From assembly GCF_000010805.1 (NCBI RefSeq), contig NC_012522.1, forward strand, positions 4,092,001 through 4,156,000: DNA of 64,000 nt, in the 5' to 3' direction. The stretch comes from Rhodococcus opacus B4. Its GTDB lineage: Bacteria > Actinomycetota > Actinomycetes > Mycobacteriales > Mycobacteriaceae. The notes below the pieces were generated by a model, which did not search any database, was not told the DNA's origin, and worked only from the letters and a program-made list of their open reading frames with translations. Shown in pieces: positions 50,212 through 58,671 of this stretch. The position numbers and the translations under genes were made by a program. Every line of letters begins with the position of its first letter. Positions within the stretch are counted from its first letter, which is position 1.

Positions 50212-50257
50212 CAGGTGAGTGGCAAAGTGTGCTGGCGCACGCTTTGCCACTCACCTG
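50212..50257. repeat. 21-bp inverted repeat (repeat family B, copy 1)
   Basis: CAGGTGAGTGGCAAAGTGTG begins the left arm (50212-50232), which pairs 20/21 with 50237-50257 around a four-base loop, between convergent genes. The stem GTGAGTGGCAA[A/T]GTGTGC recurs at 51765. It probably terminates both genes. Confidence 0.8.
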
Positions 50258-50260
50258 GGA

Positions 50261-51745
50261 TCAGCGGGACAGCCGTCGCTGCCTCGCGTTGGCGGCGCCG
50301 ACGAGCGCGCGCAGTGCCTGCGGTGCCCGCTTCGCGGTGCGCAGGATGGCCTGGTCGATCATGCTCAGCTTCGGCGCGAGTCGCGGAACGGTCCGGGGCG
50401 CGTGGTCTGCGTCGGTGAGGGAGTAGAGGGGCCAGCGGTCGGGCACCCCCTTGAGGGCATGTTCCCCGGCGTCGGCGAACCGCAGTCCCGAACCCACCAC
50501 GAGATCCCGGACGGTCCGCGACACCAGCACTTCCCGGGCGCGGGCCGTCGCGGCGATGCGTGCGCCGATGTGGACGGTCATGCCGCTCACGTCGGGGCCG
50601 TTGCGCTCGACCTGCCCCGTGTGGACGCCGGCCCGCACCTCCAGCCCGAGTTCGCCGGCGCCGTCGACGACCGCCCGCGCGCACCGGACCGCGGACGCGG
50701 GACCGTCGAAGATGCTGAAGGTGCCGTCGCCGGCCACGTTGAGGAGCCGGCCGCCGGCCTTCTCGATCTCGTCGCGGACCTGCCACTCGTGCGCGGCCCG
50801 CAGGTCGCGGTAGGCGCTGTCGCCGATCCGGGCGAGCACCTCGGTGGAGCCGACGACGTCCGTGAACAGTACGGACGCCAGGTACCGGCCCGCGTCGGAT
50901 GCCGGGTGCCCGCCGGTGGCCAACTGCTCGACGTGGTCGATGATCGGTTTCCACGCCTCCCCGAGCGACGCGCCGGGCGGCGACTGCGGCAACAGGTGGA
51001 AGCTGCCGCGCGGGATACGGTCGGCGACGTACTGCGAGGCGGCCACCGGCACCGGACTTCCCGCGACCAGAAGCGCGCGCGCCGGGCACTGGATGGACGG
51101 CAGCATGTCCGAGTAGTCGAGCCGGAAGATCCACTCGAGGTGGGCCTGTGCGACCGCGGGTGTCGCGGAATTGCGTTCCAGCATGGCCATCAGCCGACGG
51201 TTGAACGCCGAGTCCTCCTGGGGATCCCACAGGGGTACCGTGCTGCCCGACCCCCAGTTCCGGGTGGCCGCCCGCCACCCGTCGACGAAGTTGTCGCGTT
51301 CGGCGGCGCTCCATCCCACCGGATCGTGGTTGCCGCCGACCAGCCGCTCGGCGAACGGCTGGATCAGGACGACACCGGTGACCCGCTCCGGCGAGCGGGC
51401 GGCGACGAGTGCGACGGGACCGCTCGCGCTGGCCACACCCACCAGCAGCGCTTCCCGCATCCCGATCTCGTCCATCACCGCGACGATGTCGTCGGCCTGC
51501 TCCTCGAGTGTGGGCAGGTGCTCGACCGGGTCGGACAGTCCCAGCCCTCGTTGCTGGAAGTATGCCGTGCGGGCGAACGTGCTGCCCCGTTCCATCAGGT
51601 AGTGGATCTCGGGGTCGGTCCACATGAGGTCGAGGTGCATGTTGATCTCGAACAGCCACACCACGTCGCGTTCACCCGCGCCCACCACCTGGTAGGCCAG
51701 CGCATGCCCATCCCGCTGCACGTAGCGGACGGCAGGTGGGTCCAT
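50261..51745 (-). CDS. alpha/beta-hydrolase - class III adenylate cyclase fusion, Rv1900c-like
   Basis: The 494-residue protein has an alpha/beta-hydrolase domain (about residues 1-275) and a class III nucleotide cyclase domain (about 288-444), the layout of mycobacterial Rv1900c (LipJ). Metal Asp296 (VLFTDVVGST) and Asp340 (NVAGDGTFS) are present. The substrate-specifying Lys is Asn336, and the transition-state Asn of VNxAAR is His392 (VHIGARI), with Arg396 kept. The hydrolase elbow LVGVASASGP is not a canonical GxSxG. It may make cAMP slowly and use the hydrolase domain as sensor. Confidence 0.88.
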   Translation of the reverse strand: MDPPAVRYVQRDGHALAYQVVGAGERDVVWLFEINMHLDLMWTDPEIHYLMERGSTFARTAYFQQRGLGLSDPVEHLPTLEEQADDIVAVMDEIGMREALLVGVASASGPVALVAARSPERVTGVVLIQPFAERLVGGNHDPVGWSAAERDNFVDGWRAATRNWGSGSTVPLWDPQEDSAFNRRLMAMLERNSATPAVAQAHLEWIFRLDYSDMLPSIQCPARALLVAGSPVPVAASQYVADRIPRGSFHLLPQSPPGASLGEAWKPIIDHVEQLATGGHPASDAGRYLASVLFTDVVGSTEVLARIGDSAYRDLRAAHEWQVRDEIEKAGGRLLNVAGDGTFSIFDGPASAVRCARAVVDGAGELGLEVRAGVHTGQVERNGPDVSGMTVHIGARIAATARAREVLVSRTVRDLVVGSGLRFADAGEHALKGVPDRWPLYSLTDADHAPRTVPRLAPKLSMIDQAILRTAKRAPQALRALVGAANARQRRLSR

Positions 51746-51764
51746 TTCCCCAGCGTAAACGCAT

Positions 51765-51804
51765 GTGAGTGGCAATGTGTGCGTCCGCACACATTGCCAC
51801 TCAC
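51765..51804. repeat. 19-bp perfect inverted repeat (repeat family B, copy 2)
   Basis: GTGAGTGGCAATGTGTGCG (51765-51783) pairs perfectly with 51786-51804 around two bases. It lies between two leftward genes, and the restored stop of the response regulator is inside it (51801-51803). Confidence 0.8.
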
Positions 51805-52425
51805 CTGGGGATGGTGCCCAGCTCGCGGGCCCGCGCGATTTGCGGACGTCCGGGACTTGACGCCGAGTTTGCCGAAGATGTGGACGAGATGGGACTTCAC
51901 GGTGGTCTCGGAGAGGAAGAGTTCCTTGCCGATCTCCCGATTGGACCGCCCGGCAGCCACCAACGTCAGCACCTGGATCTCCCGTGGGCTGAGGCTGGTG
52001 GCAGGTCGGCGTACGCGCGTCATCAGTTTCGACGCCACGGCCGGGGAGAGGACGCTGTCGCCGGCCGATGCCGCGCGGACGGCGGCGAGGAGTTCGGGCG
52101 GGGGAGTGTCCTTCAGGAGATACCCGGCGGCGCCGGCCGCGACCGCGTCGAGGATGTCGGCGTCGGTGTCGTAGTTGGTGACTACCAGCACGTGCGGTGG
52201 GTTCGGCAGGGACCGCAGGTTCCGGGTGGCGTCCACGCCCGAGGTGCCGGGGCCGAACCGAAGGTCCATGAGCACGAGGTCGACCGGAGTCGTCGCGCAC
52301 AACGCCACGGCGGCGTCCGCGGTGGCTGCCTCGCCGACCACCTCGATGTCGTCCTCGTGCTCGAGGAGGGCGCGCAGGCCCGCGCGAACGATCGCGTGGT
52401 CGTCGGCGAGCAGCAGTCGGATCAT
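51801..52425 (-). pseudogene. NarL/LuxR-type response regulator with a one-base frameshift near its end
   Basis: The receiver domain (residues about 1-120) has Asp54 as phosphate acceptor in VLMDLRF and acidic LLADDHA; the LuxR helix-turn-helix is LSPREIQVLTLVAAGRSNREIGKELFLSETTVKSHLVHIFGKLGV. After KSRTSA the expected IARARELGTIPR and a stop at 51801 appear only after dropping one A (T run 51839-51841 on the + strand). As given, the frame runs on through the palindrome to 51595 (276 residues). The restored protein has 207 residues. It overlaps its kinase gene. Confidence 0.8.
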
Positions 52426-53573
52426 GCGCCGACCTCGAGCGGGAACGACACCGCGACCGCGGTCAGTCCTGGTTCAGACTCCACCGACATCGACCCGTCG
52501 AGCAGCTCGACGCGTCGGCGAATCGAATTCAGCCCGAACGCTTTCGACGGTTCACGGTCGAGGAGTTCGGCATCGAAGCCGACGCCGTCGTCGACGACGT
52601 CCAACCGGACCGCGTCCTCGTAGTAGGTGAGGGTGATCGCCATCCGGGATGCGTGTGCGTGCCGGACCACGTTGGACACCGCGCCCTGCGCAATCCGCAC
52701 CAACGCCGCCTCGACGGGCATCGGCAATCGCACCGGCTCCCCCTCGACCACGGCAATGGTGTCGAACGTGTCGCTCCTCGCCTGCGTGCAGATCCGCGCG
52801 AGCGCGTCCACGAGTGACTGCCCGTCGAGGACGGCGGGTGTGAGATCGCCGATGAGCTGACGGGTTTCGGCGAGGCTGTCGGCGGCCGTCTCCCGCGCCA
52901 GCCGGATGCGGTCCCGGGCGGGGTGGTCGGGGGCGGCGCGTTCGACGGCGTGGAGCAGCATCTGAATGCTCGACAGATCCTGCGCGACGGTGTCGTGGAT
53001 TTCGCGCGCGAGCCGCTCACGTTCGGCCAGGGAGCCGGCGGCACGTTCCTGCTCGGCGAGTTCGGCCCGGGTTCGGGTCAATTCGTCGATGAGGCGATCG
53101 CGCTCGACAGCCTCCCGGTACAACGCCCGGTAGCCGAGGCCGATCGCCACCGCGACGCACGCACCGATCACCGGACCGACGACACCCGCGACGCTCCAGC
53201 CGCGGTGCATGCCGGTACCCACGACCGCAACGACGGTCGCGGCCGCGACCGCCAGTACTCCCAAGCGTCGCGGCAGCAGATGCAGGTACAGAAAGAACAG
53301 CCCGAACGCGAGATAGGCGGCGTCGGGGGCGAGGACCATCAGCGCAACCCACAGAGCCGTCAGCGCCGCGAGCCACCACGTCCCGCGCAGACGACGCGTC
53401 GCTCCCGCCGCGTACACCGCGAGAAACGCCACCGACAGCACCACGATCGCCGGTGCCTGCGGGGCGTCCGGAAGGACGGCGCGCAAGATCACGACTGCCG
53501 TGAGCGCCGCGATCAGCGCATGCAGTCCCAGTTGGAGTCCCGCGAACACGGGCGTGAGAGGGGAGCGGTGCAC
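52422..53573 (-). CDS. sensor histidine kinase, NarL-partner (HisKA_3) type
   Basis: The 383-residue kinase has several N-terminal membrane segments (about residues 10-145), a coiled stretch, and the dimerisation motif EREIHDTVAQDLSSIQ (from LAREIHD) with phospho-acceptor His193. The ATP-binding part has VRIAQGAVSNVVRHAHAS (N box) and VVDDGVGFD (G box). GTG at 53573 is preferred because an upstream extension runs through the divergent promoter region. It is coupled to the response regulator and divergent from an ABC exporter, its probable target. Confidence 0.88.
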   Translation of the reverse strand: MHRSPLTPVFAGLQLGLHALIAALTAVVILRAVLPDAPQAPAIVVLSVAFLAVYAAGATRRLRGTWWLAALTALWVALMVLAPDAAYLAFGLFFLYLHLLPRRLGVLAVAAATVVAVVGTGMHRGWSVAGVVGPVIGACVAVAIGLGYRALYREAVERDRLIDELTRTRAELAEQERAAGSLAERERLAREIHDTVAQDLSSIQMLLHAVERAAPDHPARDRIRLARETAADSLAETRQLIGDLTPAVLDGQSLVDALARICTQARSDTFDTIAVVEGEPVRLPMPVEAALVRIAQGAVSNVVRHAHASRMAITLTYYEDAVRLDVVDDGVGFDAELLDREPSKAFGLNSIRRRVELLDGSMSVESEPGLTAVAVSFPLEVGA

Positions 53574-53771
53574 CCCGCCCAGCTTATCGACGCGAGCACA
53601 CCGGGCATCCATCGAAAGTCGGAACGCGCACCCGACCTTCGACCACCGAGAATTCCACCCCACGTGCGATGGAACCGTGTCGTGTCCGGGGCACGGTGAG
53701 TTCGGAGGCCGTGAGCGCCGCCCCGGCCCGCATCGACTGCGGAGTCGGTCGTGATCTGGAGAGGACCACCT
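53574..53771. promoter_or_regulatory. divergent region between kinase and FtsX-type transporter
   Basis: An inverted repeat TCGAAAGTCGG (53612-53622) / CCGACCTTCGA (53632-53642), 10/11 matching, is a candidate binding site for the response regulator. No gene is supported here. Confidence 0.4.
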
Positions 53772-54812
53772 GTGTTCGTCGCATCGAGAGACCTGCGTGC
53801 CGCCCGTGGTCGCTTCGCGCTGATATCCGTCGTCGTGGTGCTGATTGCGCTGCTCGTCACGTTTCTCAGCGGTCTCACGGCCGGACTGCGTCACCAGAAC
53901 GTGTCCGTCGTGGAACGCATCGACGCCGCGTCGGTGGTCTTCGCCGCCTCCGGCGACGGTCCGTCGTTCGACGAGTCCGCGCTGACGTCCGAGCAGGTGG
54001 CCGTCTGGCGGCGGAGCGCCGACTCGGTGCAGCCGATCGGCGTCGGACGAGGTTCGGCGTCGGCAGTAGGAGGTGTGGCGAAGGGGGTGGCACTGGTCGG
54101 CGCGGACAGCGGTGTGGGCGACCGTGCACCGTCCGCGCCGGGAACCGTGATCCTCGGAGCCGGCGCGGCGCGATCCCTCGGCGTCGGCGCCGGCGACCGT
54201 CTCACAGTCGGCGACGTCACCTTCGCGGTGACCGCGGTCCGCGGTGACGACTGGTACGGCCACAGCCCGGCCGTGTGGATGACGCTCGCCGACTGGCAGC
54301 ACGCGAACCCGCGCGGGGGTGCAGCGACGGTGCTCGCGGTGTCCGGCGGGGACGACGCCACGAACGCCGTCGCGGGGACGACCTCCCGAAGTGTGGCCGA
54401 CTCCTTCTCCGCCATCGGCTCCTATGCCTCCGAGAACGGGTCGCTGACGTTGATGACGGTGATGCTGTTCGCGATCTCCGCGCTGGTGATCGGCGCGTTC
54501 TTCACGGTCTGGACCCTGCAGCGCACCCCCGATGTCGCGACGTTGAAGGCGCTCGGCGCGTCCACCGGGTCGCTCGTGCGGGACGCGCTCGGGCAGGCGC
54601 TCGTCGTCCTGCTCGCCGGCGTGGGAGTCGGTGTCGGGACGGCAGCGGTGGCCGGGTCGATGATCGGCGACGCCGTGCCGTTCGTGCTCGACGTCTCCAC
54701 CACTTTCCTGCCCGCCACCGCCCTGGTCGGGCTGGGCCTCCTCGGCGCCGCGTTCGCGCTCCGCTTCCTGTTCACCACCGACCCCCTCACAGCCCTCGGG
54801 AGCACACGATGA
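53772..54812 (+). CDS. FtsX/MacB-like ABC transporter permease
   Basis: The 346-residue protein has one N-terminal membrane segment (FALISVVVVLIALLVTFLSGL), an extracytoplasmic domain of about 190 residues, and three C-terminal segments with the FtsX pattern (LFAISALVIGAFFTVWTLQRTPDVATLKALGASTGSLVRDALGQ). GTG at 53772 follows GGAGAGGACC; a GTG 21 bases upstream is possible. Such exporters handle antimicrobial peptides, lipids or lipoproteins. Confidence 0.85.
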   Translation: MFVASRDLRAARGRFALISVVVVLIALLVTFLSGLTAGLRHQNVSVVERIDAASVVFAASGDGPSFDESALTSEQVAVWRRSADSVQPIGVGRGSASAVGGVAKGVALVGADSGVGDRAPSAPGTVILGAGAARSLGVGAGDRLTVGDVTFAVTAVRGDDWYGHSPAVWMTLADWQHANPRGGAATVLAVSGGDDATNAVAGTTSRSVADSFSAIGSYASENGSLTLMTVMLFAISALVIGAFFTVWTLQRTPDVATLKALGASTGSLVRDALGQALVVLLAGVGVGVGTAAVAGSMIGDAVPFVLDVSTTFLPATALVGLGLLGAAFALRFLFTTDPLTALGSTR

Positions 54813-55519
54813 CCACCCCCGCCCTCACCCTCGACGACGTCACCCTCACCTACCCCGACGGCGCGGGACGCGTCACCGCCCTCGACTCGGTGTCGCTGAC
54901 CCTCGGCCGGGGTGAGATCGCCGCGATCACCGGTCCGTCCGGTTCCGGAAAGTCGACGCTCCTCGCGGTGGCGTCGACACTGATCCGGCCCGACTCGGGC
55001 TCCGTCCGGCTGGGCGCCACCGAACTCACCGCGCTGAGCCGGCGGGAGGCGTCCACGCTGCGCCGCGACCGGATCGGCATCGTGTTCCAGCAGTCCAATC
55101 TGGTGTCGTCGTTGACTGCCCTCGAACAACTGGAGGCGATGGCGCACCTCGGGCAGCGGTTGTTCGTGCCCCGGCGGTCCGGGCGTGTGAAGGCTCGCGA
55201 CCTGCTCGACGCTGTCGGGCTTGCAGACCACGCCGGGAAGAGGCCCGGGCAGTTGTCGGGTGGGCAGCGGCAGCGGGTCAACCTGGCCCGGGCGCTGATG
55301 AACGATCCGTCGCTGCTGGTCGTCGACGAGCCGACCAGCGCGCTCGACCAGGAACGGGGCGCCGCGATCATGGATCTGCTCCTCGGTGTCGTGCGAGAGC
55401 GCGAGGTCGCGACGCTGCTGGTGACGCACGACCGCACGCATCTGTGCAGAATGGATGCAGTCCACCGCGTAGTCGACGGCTCCGTCACCCGTGAGCACTT
55501 GTTAACCGCGGAAGGTTAA
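54809..55519 (+). CDS. ABC transporter ATP-binding protein, MacB/LolD type
   Basis: The 236-residue ATPase is coupled by ATGA to the permease. Walker A is GPSGSGKS (residues 42-49), signature LSGGQRQRV, Walker B LLVVDEPTSALD, H-loop LLVTHD. The last ten residues (TREHLLTAEG) and the stop lie inside the palindromic repeat at 55488-55530, which appears to have supplied the C-terminus. Confidence 0.92.
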   Translation: MTTPALTLDDVTLTYPDGAGRVTALDSVSLTLGRGEIAAITGPSGSGKSTLLAVASTLIRPDSGSVRLGATELTALSRREASTLRRDRIGIVFQQSNLVSSLTALEQLEAMAHLGQRLFVPRRSGRVKARDLLDAVGLADHAGKRPGQLSGGQRQRVNLARALMNDPSLLVVDEPTSALDQERGAAIMDLLLGVVREREVATLLVTHDRTHLCRMDAVHRVVDGSVTREHLLTAEG

Positions 55520-55530
55520 TAAGTGCGCAC
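55488..55530. repeat. inverted repeat overlapping the ATPase 3' end (repeat family A, copy 2)
   Basis: CCCGTGAGCACTTGTTAACC starts a sequence identical at 23/24 positions to 31003-31026. Its arms 55491-55507 and 55514-55530 pair at 15/17. The arms are more decayed than in copy 1, perhaps because the left arm is coding. Confidence 0.75.
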
Positions 55531-55565
55531 AGGTGTGAACAATATGTTTCTTTCAAAGTCAAGGG

Positions 55566-55636
55566 TTGACGTTTATCGTGTGCGTGAGATTACATCTTAG
55601 CGGTAAGCCTTTGAGGGCTTAAGTAAATGCCTCGAC
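55566..55636 (+). promoter_or_regulatory. promoter and operator of the aromatic transport/aldehyde operon
   Basis: TTGACG (55566-55571) and TTACAT (55590-55595) with 18-base spacing form a promoter. Directly after it lies the palindrome CTTAGCGGTAAG (55596-55607), then TTGAGGGCTTAAG. The whole block aligns with 58673-58702 upstream of the dioxygenase. A repressor bound there would block transcription start. Confidence 0.55.
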
Positions 55637-55654
55637 CCGACCCTGAGGATGCTC

Positions 55655-57031
55655 ATGACGACGGTATCGCCCGCCATGGCTGCCACAGCTGAGATGATCA
55701 GCGCCCGACTCGAACGCCTGCCGATGAGCAGGTGGCATATCAAGGCACGCGTCATCGTCGGCGCCGTCACGTTCTTCGACGGCTTCGACCAGTTGATGAT
55801 CGCCTACTCACTCCCCGTCCTCATCCCCAAGTGGGGTCTGACCCCCGGCGACATCGCCTGGGTGATCGCCATCGGCGGCATCGGCATGCTCGTCGGCGCG
55901 CTCGCCGGCGGCTGGTTCGCCGACCGCGTCGGCCGGCTCAACGTCATCATCTTCTCGCTCGCGCTCTACGCCGTGATGAGCCTCGGCATGGCGTTCACCG
56001 ACAGCCTGATGCTCTTCCTCGTCTTCCGATTCGTGCAGGGCATCGGCCTCGGCGCCGAGGTCCCGGTCGCGGCGAGCTACATCGGCGAGATCACCAAAGC
56101 CCACAAACGCGGACGATTCGTGCTGCTCTACGAGGTGATCTTCCCGATCGGGCTCGTGATGTCGGCGATCGTGTCGGCGTGGGTGGTCCCCAACTACGGC
56201 TACAAGATCCTGTTCGCACTCGGCGCGCTGCCCGTCCTGCTGCTGCCGATGCTGTGGAAGCTGCCCGAGTCGCCGCGCTGGCTCGCGTCGCGTGGGCGCT
56301 ACGAAGACGCACACAAAGCCATGACCCGCATCGAGAACGAGATCACCGAGAAGTCAGGCAAGACGCTGCCGGCTCCGCAGCCGCTGCCCGCCGTCGCCGT
56401 CGATGTGCGCCGCGGAACCTTCGCGGAGGCCTTCCGGGGCATCTACCTGCGTCGCACCCTGATGCTCGCGGCCATCTGGGGCTGCGCCTACTTCGTCAAC
56501 TACGGCATCGCGTCCTGGCTGCCGACGCTGTACCGGTCGGCATTCGACGTCAGCGTCGACACCGCCCTGCACTACAGCATCGTCACCAGCGTCGCCGGCC
56601 TGATCGGCTGCATCCTCGTCGCGTTCCTCATCGACAACCTCGGACGCCGCATCTGCATCACCGCGTCGATGGTCCTGTGCTCGTCGCTGCTCTTCCTGCT
56701 CGCTGCCTCCGGCGCCGACACCGCGACGAAGGTCCTGTTCTGGTCGGCCGGATCCGCCCTGTTCGTCTTCGCGGTCAACATGGCGCTCTACGTCTACACC
56801 GCGGAGCTGTACCCGACCCGGATGCGAGCCATCGGCTGCGCGATCGGCGGAGCGAGCGGCCGTCTCGGCATCATCGTCGGCCCCCTCGCCGTCGGCGCCA
56901 TCCTCGACGGGGGCGGCACCCTCACCGTCGTCTTCGGAATGTTCGCCGCGGTCGCAATGATCGGTGCCCTCGTGGTCGGCTTCTTCGCCGTCGAAACCCG
57001 CGAGAAGACCCTCGAGGAGATCTCCCAGTGA
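55655..57031 (+). CDS. MFS transporter, aromatic acid:H+ symporter (AAHS) type
   Basis: The 458-residue protein has 12 segments and AAHS signatures: FFDGFDQLMIAYSLPVLIPKW, GGWFADRVGRLNVI (motif A with DG/DR), RFVQGIGLGAEVPVAASYIGE and YTAELYPTRMRAIG. ATG at 55655 is six bases from GAGG and preferred over the ATG at 55649. It probably imports the aromatic substrate of the cluster. It overlaps the aldehyde dehydrogenase gene (GTGA). Confidence 0.88.
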   Translation: MTTVSPAMAATAEMISARLERLPMSRWHIKARVIVGAVTFFDGFDQLMIAYSLPVLIPKWGLTPGDIAWVIAIGGIGMLVGALAGGWFADRVGRLNVIIFSLALYAVMSLGMAFTDSLMLFLVFRFVQGIGLGAEVPVAASYIGEITKAHKRGRFVLLYEVIFPIGLVMSAIVSAWVVPNYGYKILFALGALPVLLLPMLWKLPESPRWLASRGRYEDAHKAMTRIENEITEKSGKTLPAPQPLPAVAVDVRRGTFAEAFRGIYLRRTLMLAAIWGCAYFVNYGIASWLPTLYRSAFDVSVDTALHYSIVTSVAGLIGCILVAFLIDNLGRRICITASMVLCSSLLFLLAASGADTATKVLFWSAGSALFVFAVNMALYVYTAELYPTRMRAIGCAIGGASGRLGIIVGPLAVGAILDGGGTLTVVFGMFAAVAMIGALVVGFFAVETREKTLEEISQ

Positions 57032-58536
57032 CCGTTCTCGACACCGCACCGCAGATCCTGCCGTTCGTCCCGGTCGCCGACCGGATCCTCGTCGCCGGCC
57101 AGTGGCGGCAGGCGACCGGCCCCGCCTTCGCCGTCACCGACCCGTCGAACGGCGAGACCCTGCAGGTGATCCACCAGGCCACCGCCGACGACGCCGACGA
57201 GGCGGTCCGGAAGGGCCGCTCCGCCTCCGACGACCCGGCGTGGCGGTCGCTGCTCCCGCACCAGCGGGCGAAGTACCTGCACCGCATCGCCGACGCCATC
57301 GAGGCGCACACGTCGCGGCTCGCGCTGCTGCAGAGCTACAACACCGGCAAGACGGTCGCCGAGACCACCGCCCTCGTCGGCAGTGCGGCGGGGACGTTCC
57401 GCTACTTCGCCGCCGTCCTCGAGACCGCGGACGACGACCTCACCACCCCGCGTGGCAACTTCCTCACGATGAGCGTTCTCGAACCCATCGGCGTGGTCGG
57501 CGCCATCGCGCCGTGGAACTCGCCGGTGGCCAGCGACGCGCAGAAGATCGCCCCCGCCCTCGCGGCCGGCAACGCCGTCGTCCTCAAGCCCGCCGAGTGG
57601 ACGCCGCTGGTGTCGCTGGAACTGGCACGGCTGATCGACGAATCGGGATTGCCGAAGGGGCTGCTGTCGGTGCTGCCCGGCAAGGGTTCCGTGGTCGGCG
57701 ACGCCATCGTCACCCACCCCGACGTCGGGAAGGTGACGTTCACCGGCGGTACCAACACCGGGCGGTCCATCGCGCACGCGGCGGCCGAGAAGCTGATGCC
57801 CGTGTCGCTGGAACTCGGCGGCAAGTCACCGACGATCGTCCTCGACGACGCCGACCTCGACGCCGCCGTGAACGGCGTGATGTACGGGATCTTCTCGTCC
57901 ACCGGGCAGAGTTGCATCGCCGGCTCCCGGCTGTTCGTCGACCGCCGCATCTACGACGAATTCCTCGGGAAGCTGGTAGCCAAGACACAGCGACTGCGGC
58001 TCGGGCCCGGCCGCGACCCCGACACTCAGGTCGGGCCGATGGTCCACCGCAAGCACCGCGACAGCGTCGCCGCGTACGTGGACCTCGCTCGCGAAGAGGG
58101 CGGACGAGTGTTGTGCGGCGGGGCGATCCCCGACGACCAGCGGCTGCGCGACGGCGCGTACTACCTGCCGACGATCATCGACGGGCTCCCCAACGGTTCA
58201 CGCACGTGCCAGGAGGAGATCTTCGGACCCGTCCTCGTGGTCCTGCCGTTCGACGGTGACGCGGATCTGGTTGCCCAGGCCAATGATTCGGTGTTCGGTC
58301 TGGCGTCCGGAATCTGGACGGGCGATTACCGTCGCGCCTGGAAACTCGCCCGCCGACTGCAGGCCGGCACCGTGTGGATCAACACCTACAAACAATTCAG
58401 CATCTCGACGCCGTTCGGCGGCGTCAAGGAGAGCGGACTCGGGGTGGAGAAGGGGCGCAGCGGAATCGCCGCCTACTCGCGGCAGAAGAGCATCTACTGG
58501 GGCCTCGACGAGGAACCCAATCCCTGGGCGGACTGA
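57028..58536 (+). CDS. NAD(P)-dependent aldehyde dehydrogenase
   Basis: The 502-residue enzyme has PWNSPVASDAQKIAPALAAGNAVVLKPAEWTPL, LELGGKSP with the general-base Glu, and STGQSCIAGSRLF with the catalytic Cys. It belongs to the broad group of hydroxymuconic-semialdehyde, betaine-aldehyde and aromatic-aldehyde dehydrogenases. Given the cluster, it could oxidise an aromatic aldehyde released by the ThDP enzyme, or a ring-cleavage semialdehyde. Confidence 0.9.
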   Translation: MTVLDTAPQILPFVPVADRILVAGQWRQATGPAFAVTDPSNGETLQVIHQATADDADEAVRKGRSASDDPAWRSLLPHQRAKYLHRIADAIEAHTSRLALLQSYNTGKTVAETTALVGSAAGTFRYFAAVLETADDDLTTPRGNFLTMSVLEPIGVVGAIAPWNSPVASDAQKIAPALAAGNAVVLKPAEWTPLVSLELARLIDESGLPKGLLSVLPGKGSVVGDAIVTHPDVGKVTFTGGTNTGRSIAHAAAEKLMPVSLELGGKSPTIVLDDADLDAAVNGVMYGIFSSTGQSCIAGSRLFVDRRIYDEFLGKLVAKTQRLRLGPGRDPDTQVGPMVHRKHRDSVAAYVDLAREEGGRVLCGGAIPDDQRLRDGAYYLPTIIDGLPNGSRTCQEEIFGPVLVVLPFDGDADLVAQANDSVFGLASGIWTGDYRRAWKLARRLQAGTVWINTYKQFSISTPFGGVKESGLGVEKGRSGIAAYSRQKSIYWGLDEEPNPWAD

Positions 58537-58546
58537 TCTGCATCGC

Positions 58547-58591
58547 CCAATGTCACATCGGTTCCGGCTGACTGAACCAATGTCGCATTGG
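58547..58591. promoter_or_regulatory. tandem CCAATGTCrCATyGG operators
   Basis: CCAATGTCACATCGG (58547-58561) and CCAATGTCGCATTGG (58577-58591) lie 30 bases apart, about three helical turns. The second is a perfect palindrome with a three-base centre (CCAATG TCG CATTGG). They come just after the aldehyde dehydrogenase gene and 120 or more bases before the dioxygenase. Confidence 0.5.
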
Positions 58592-58671
58592 ACGGCGAAG
58601 AGGGTGGCCTGGGAGGCGGCGCGGTAGCGGGACGGAAAGAAGATTTCCCTCACCTCTGTACGACCTATTAC

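Noticed and set aside
55732-58536. Apparent 934-residue fusion of a basic protein with aldehyde dehydrogenase
   Set aside because: The first half is the shifted frame of the AAHS transporter gene; the real dehydrogenase starts at GTG 57028, where the transporter stops.
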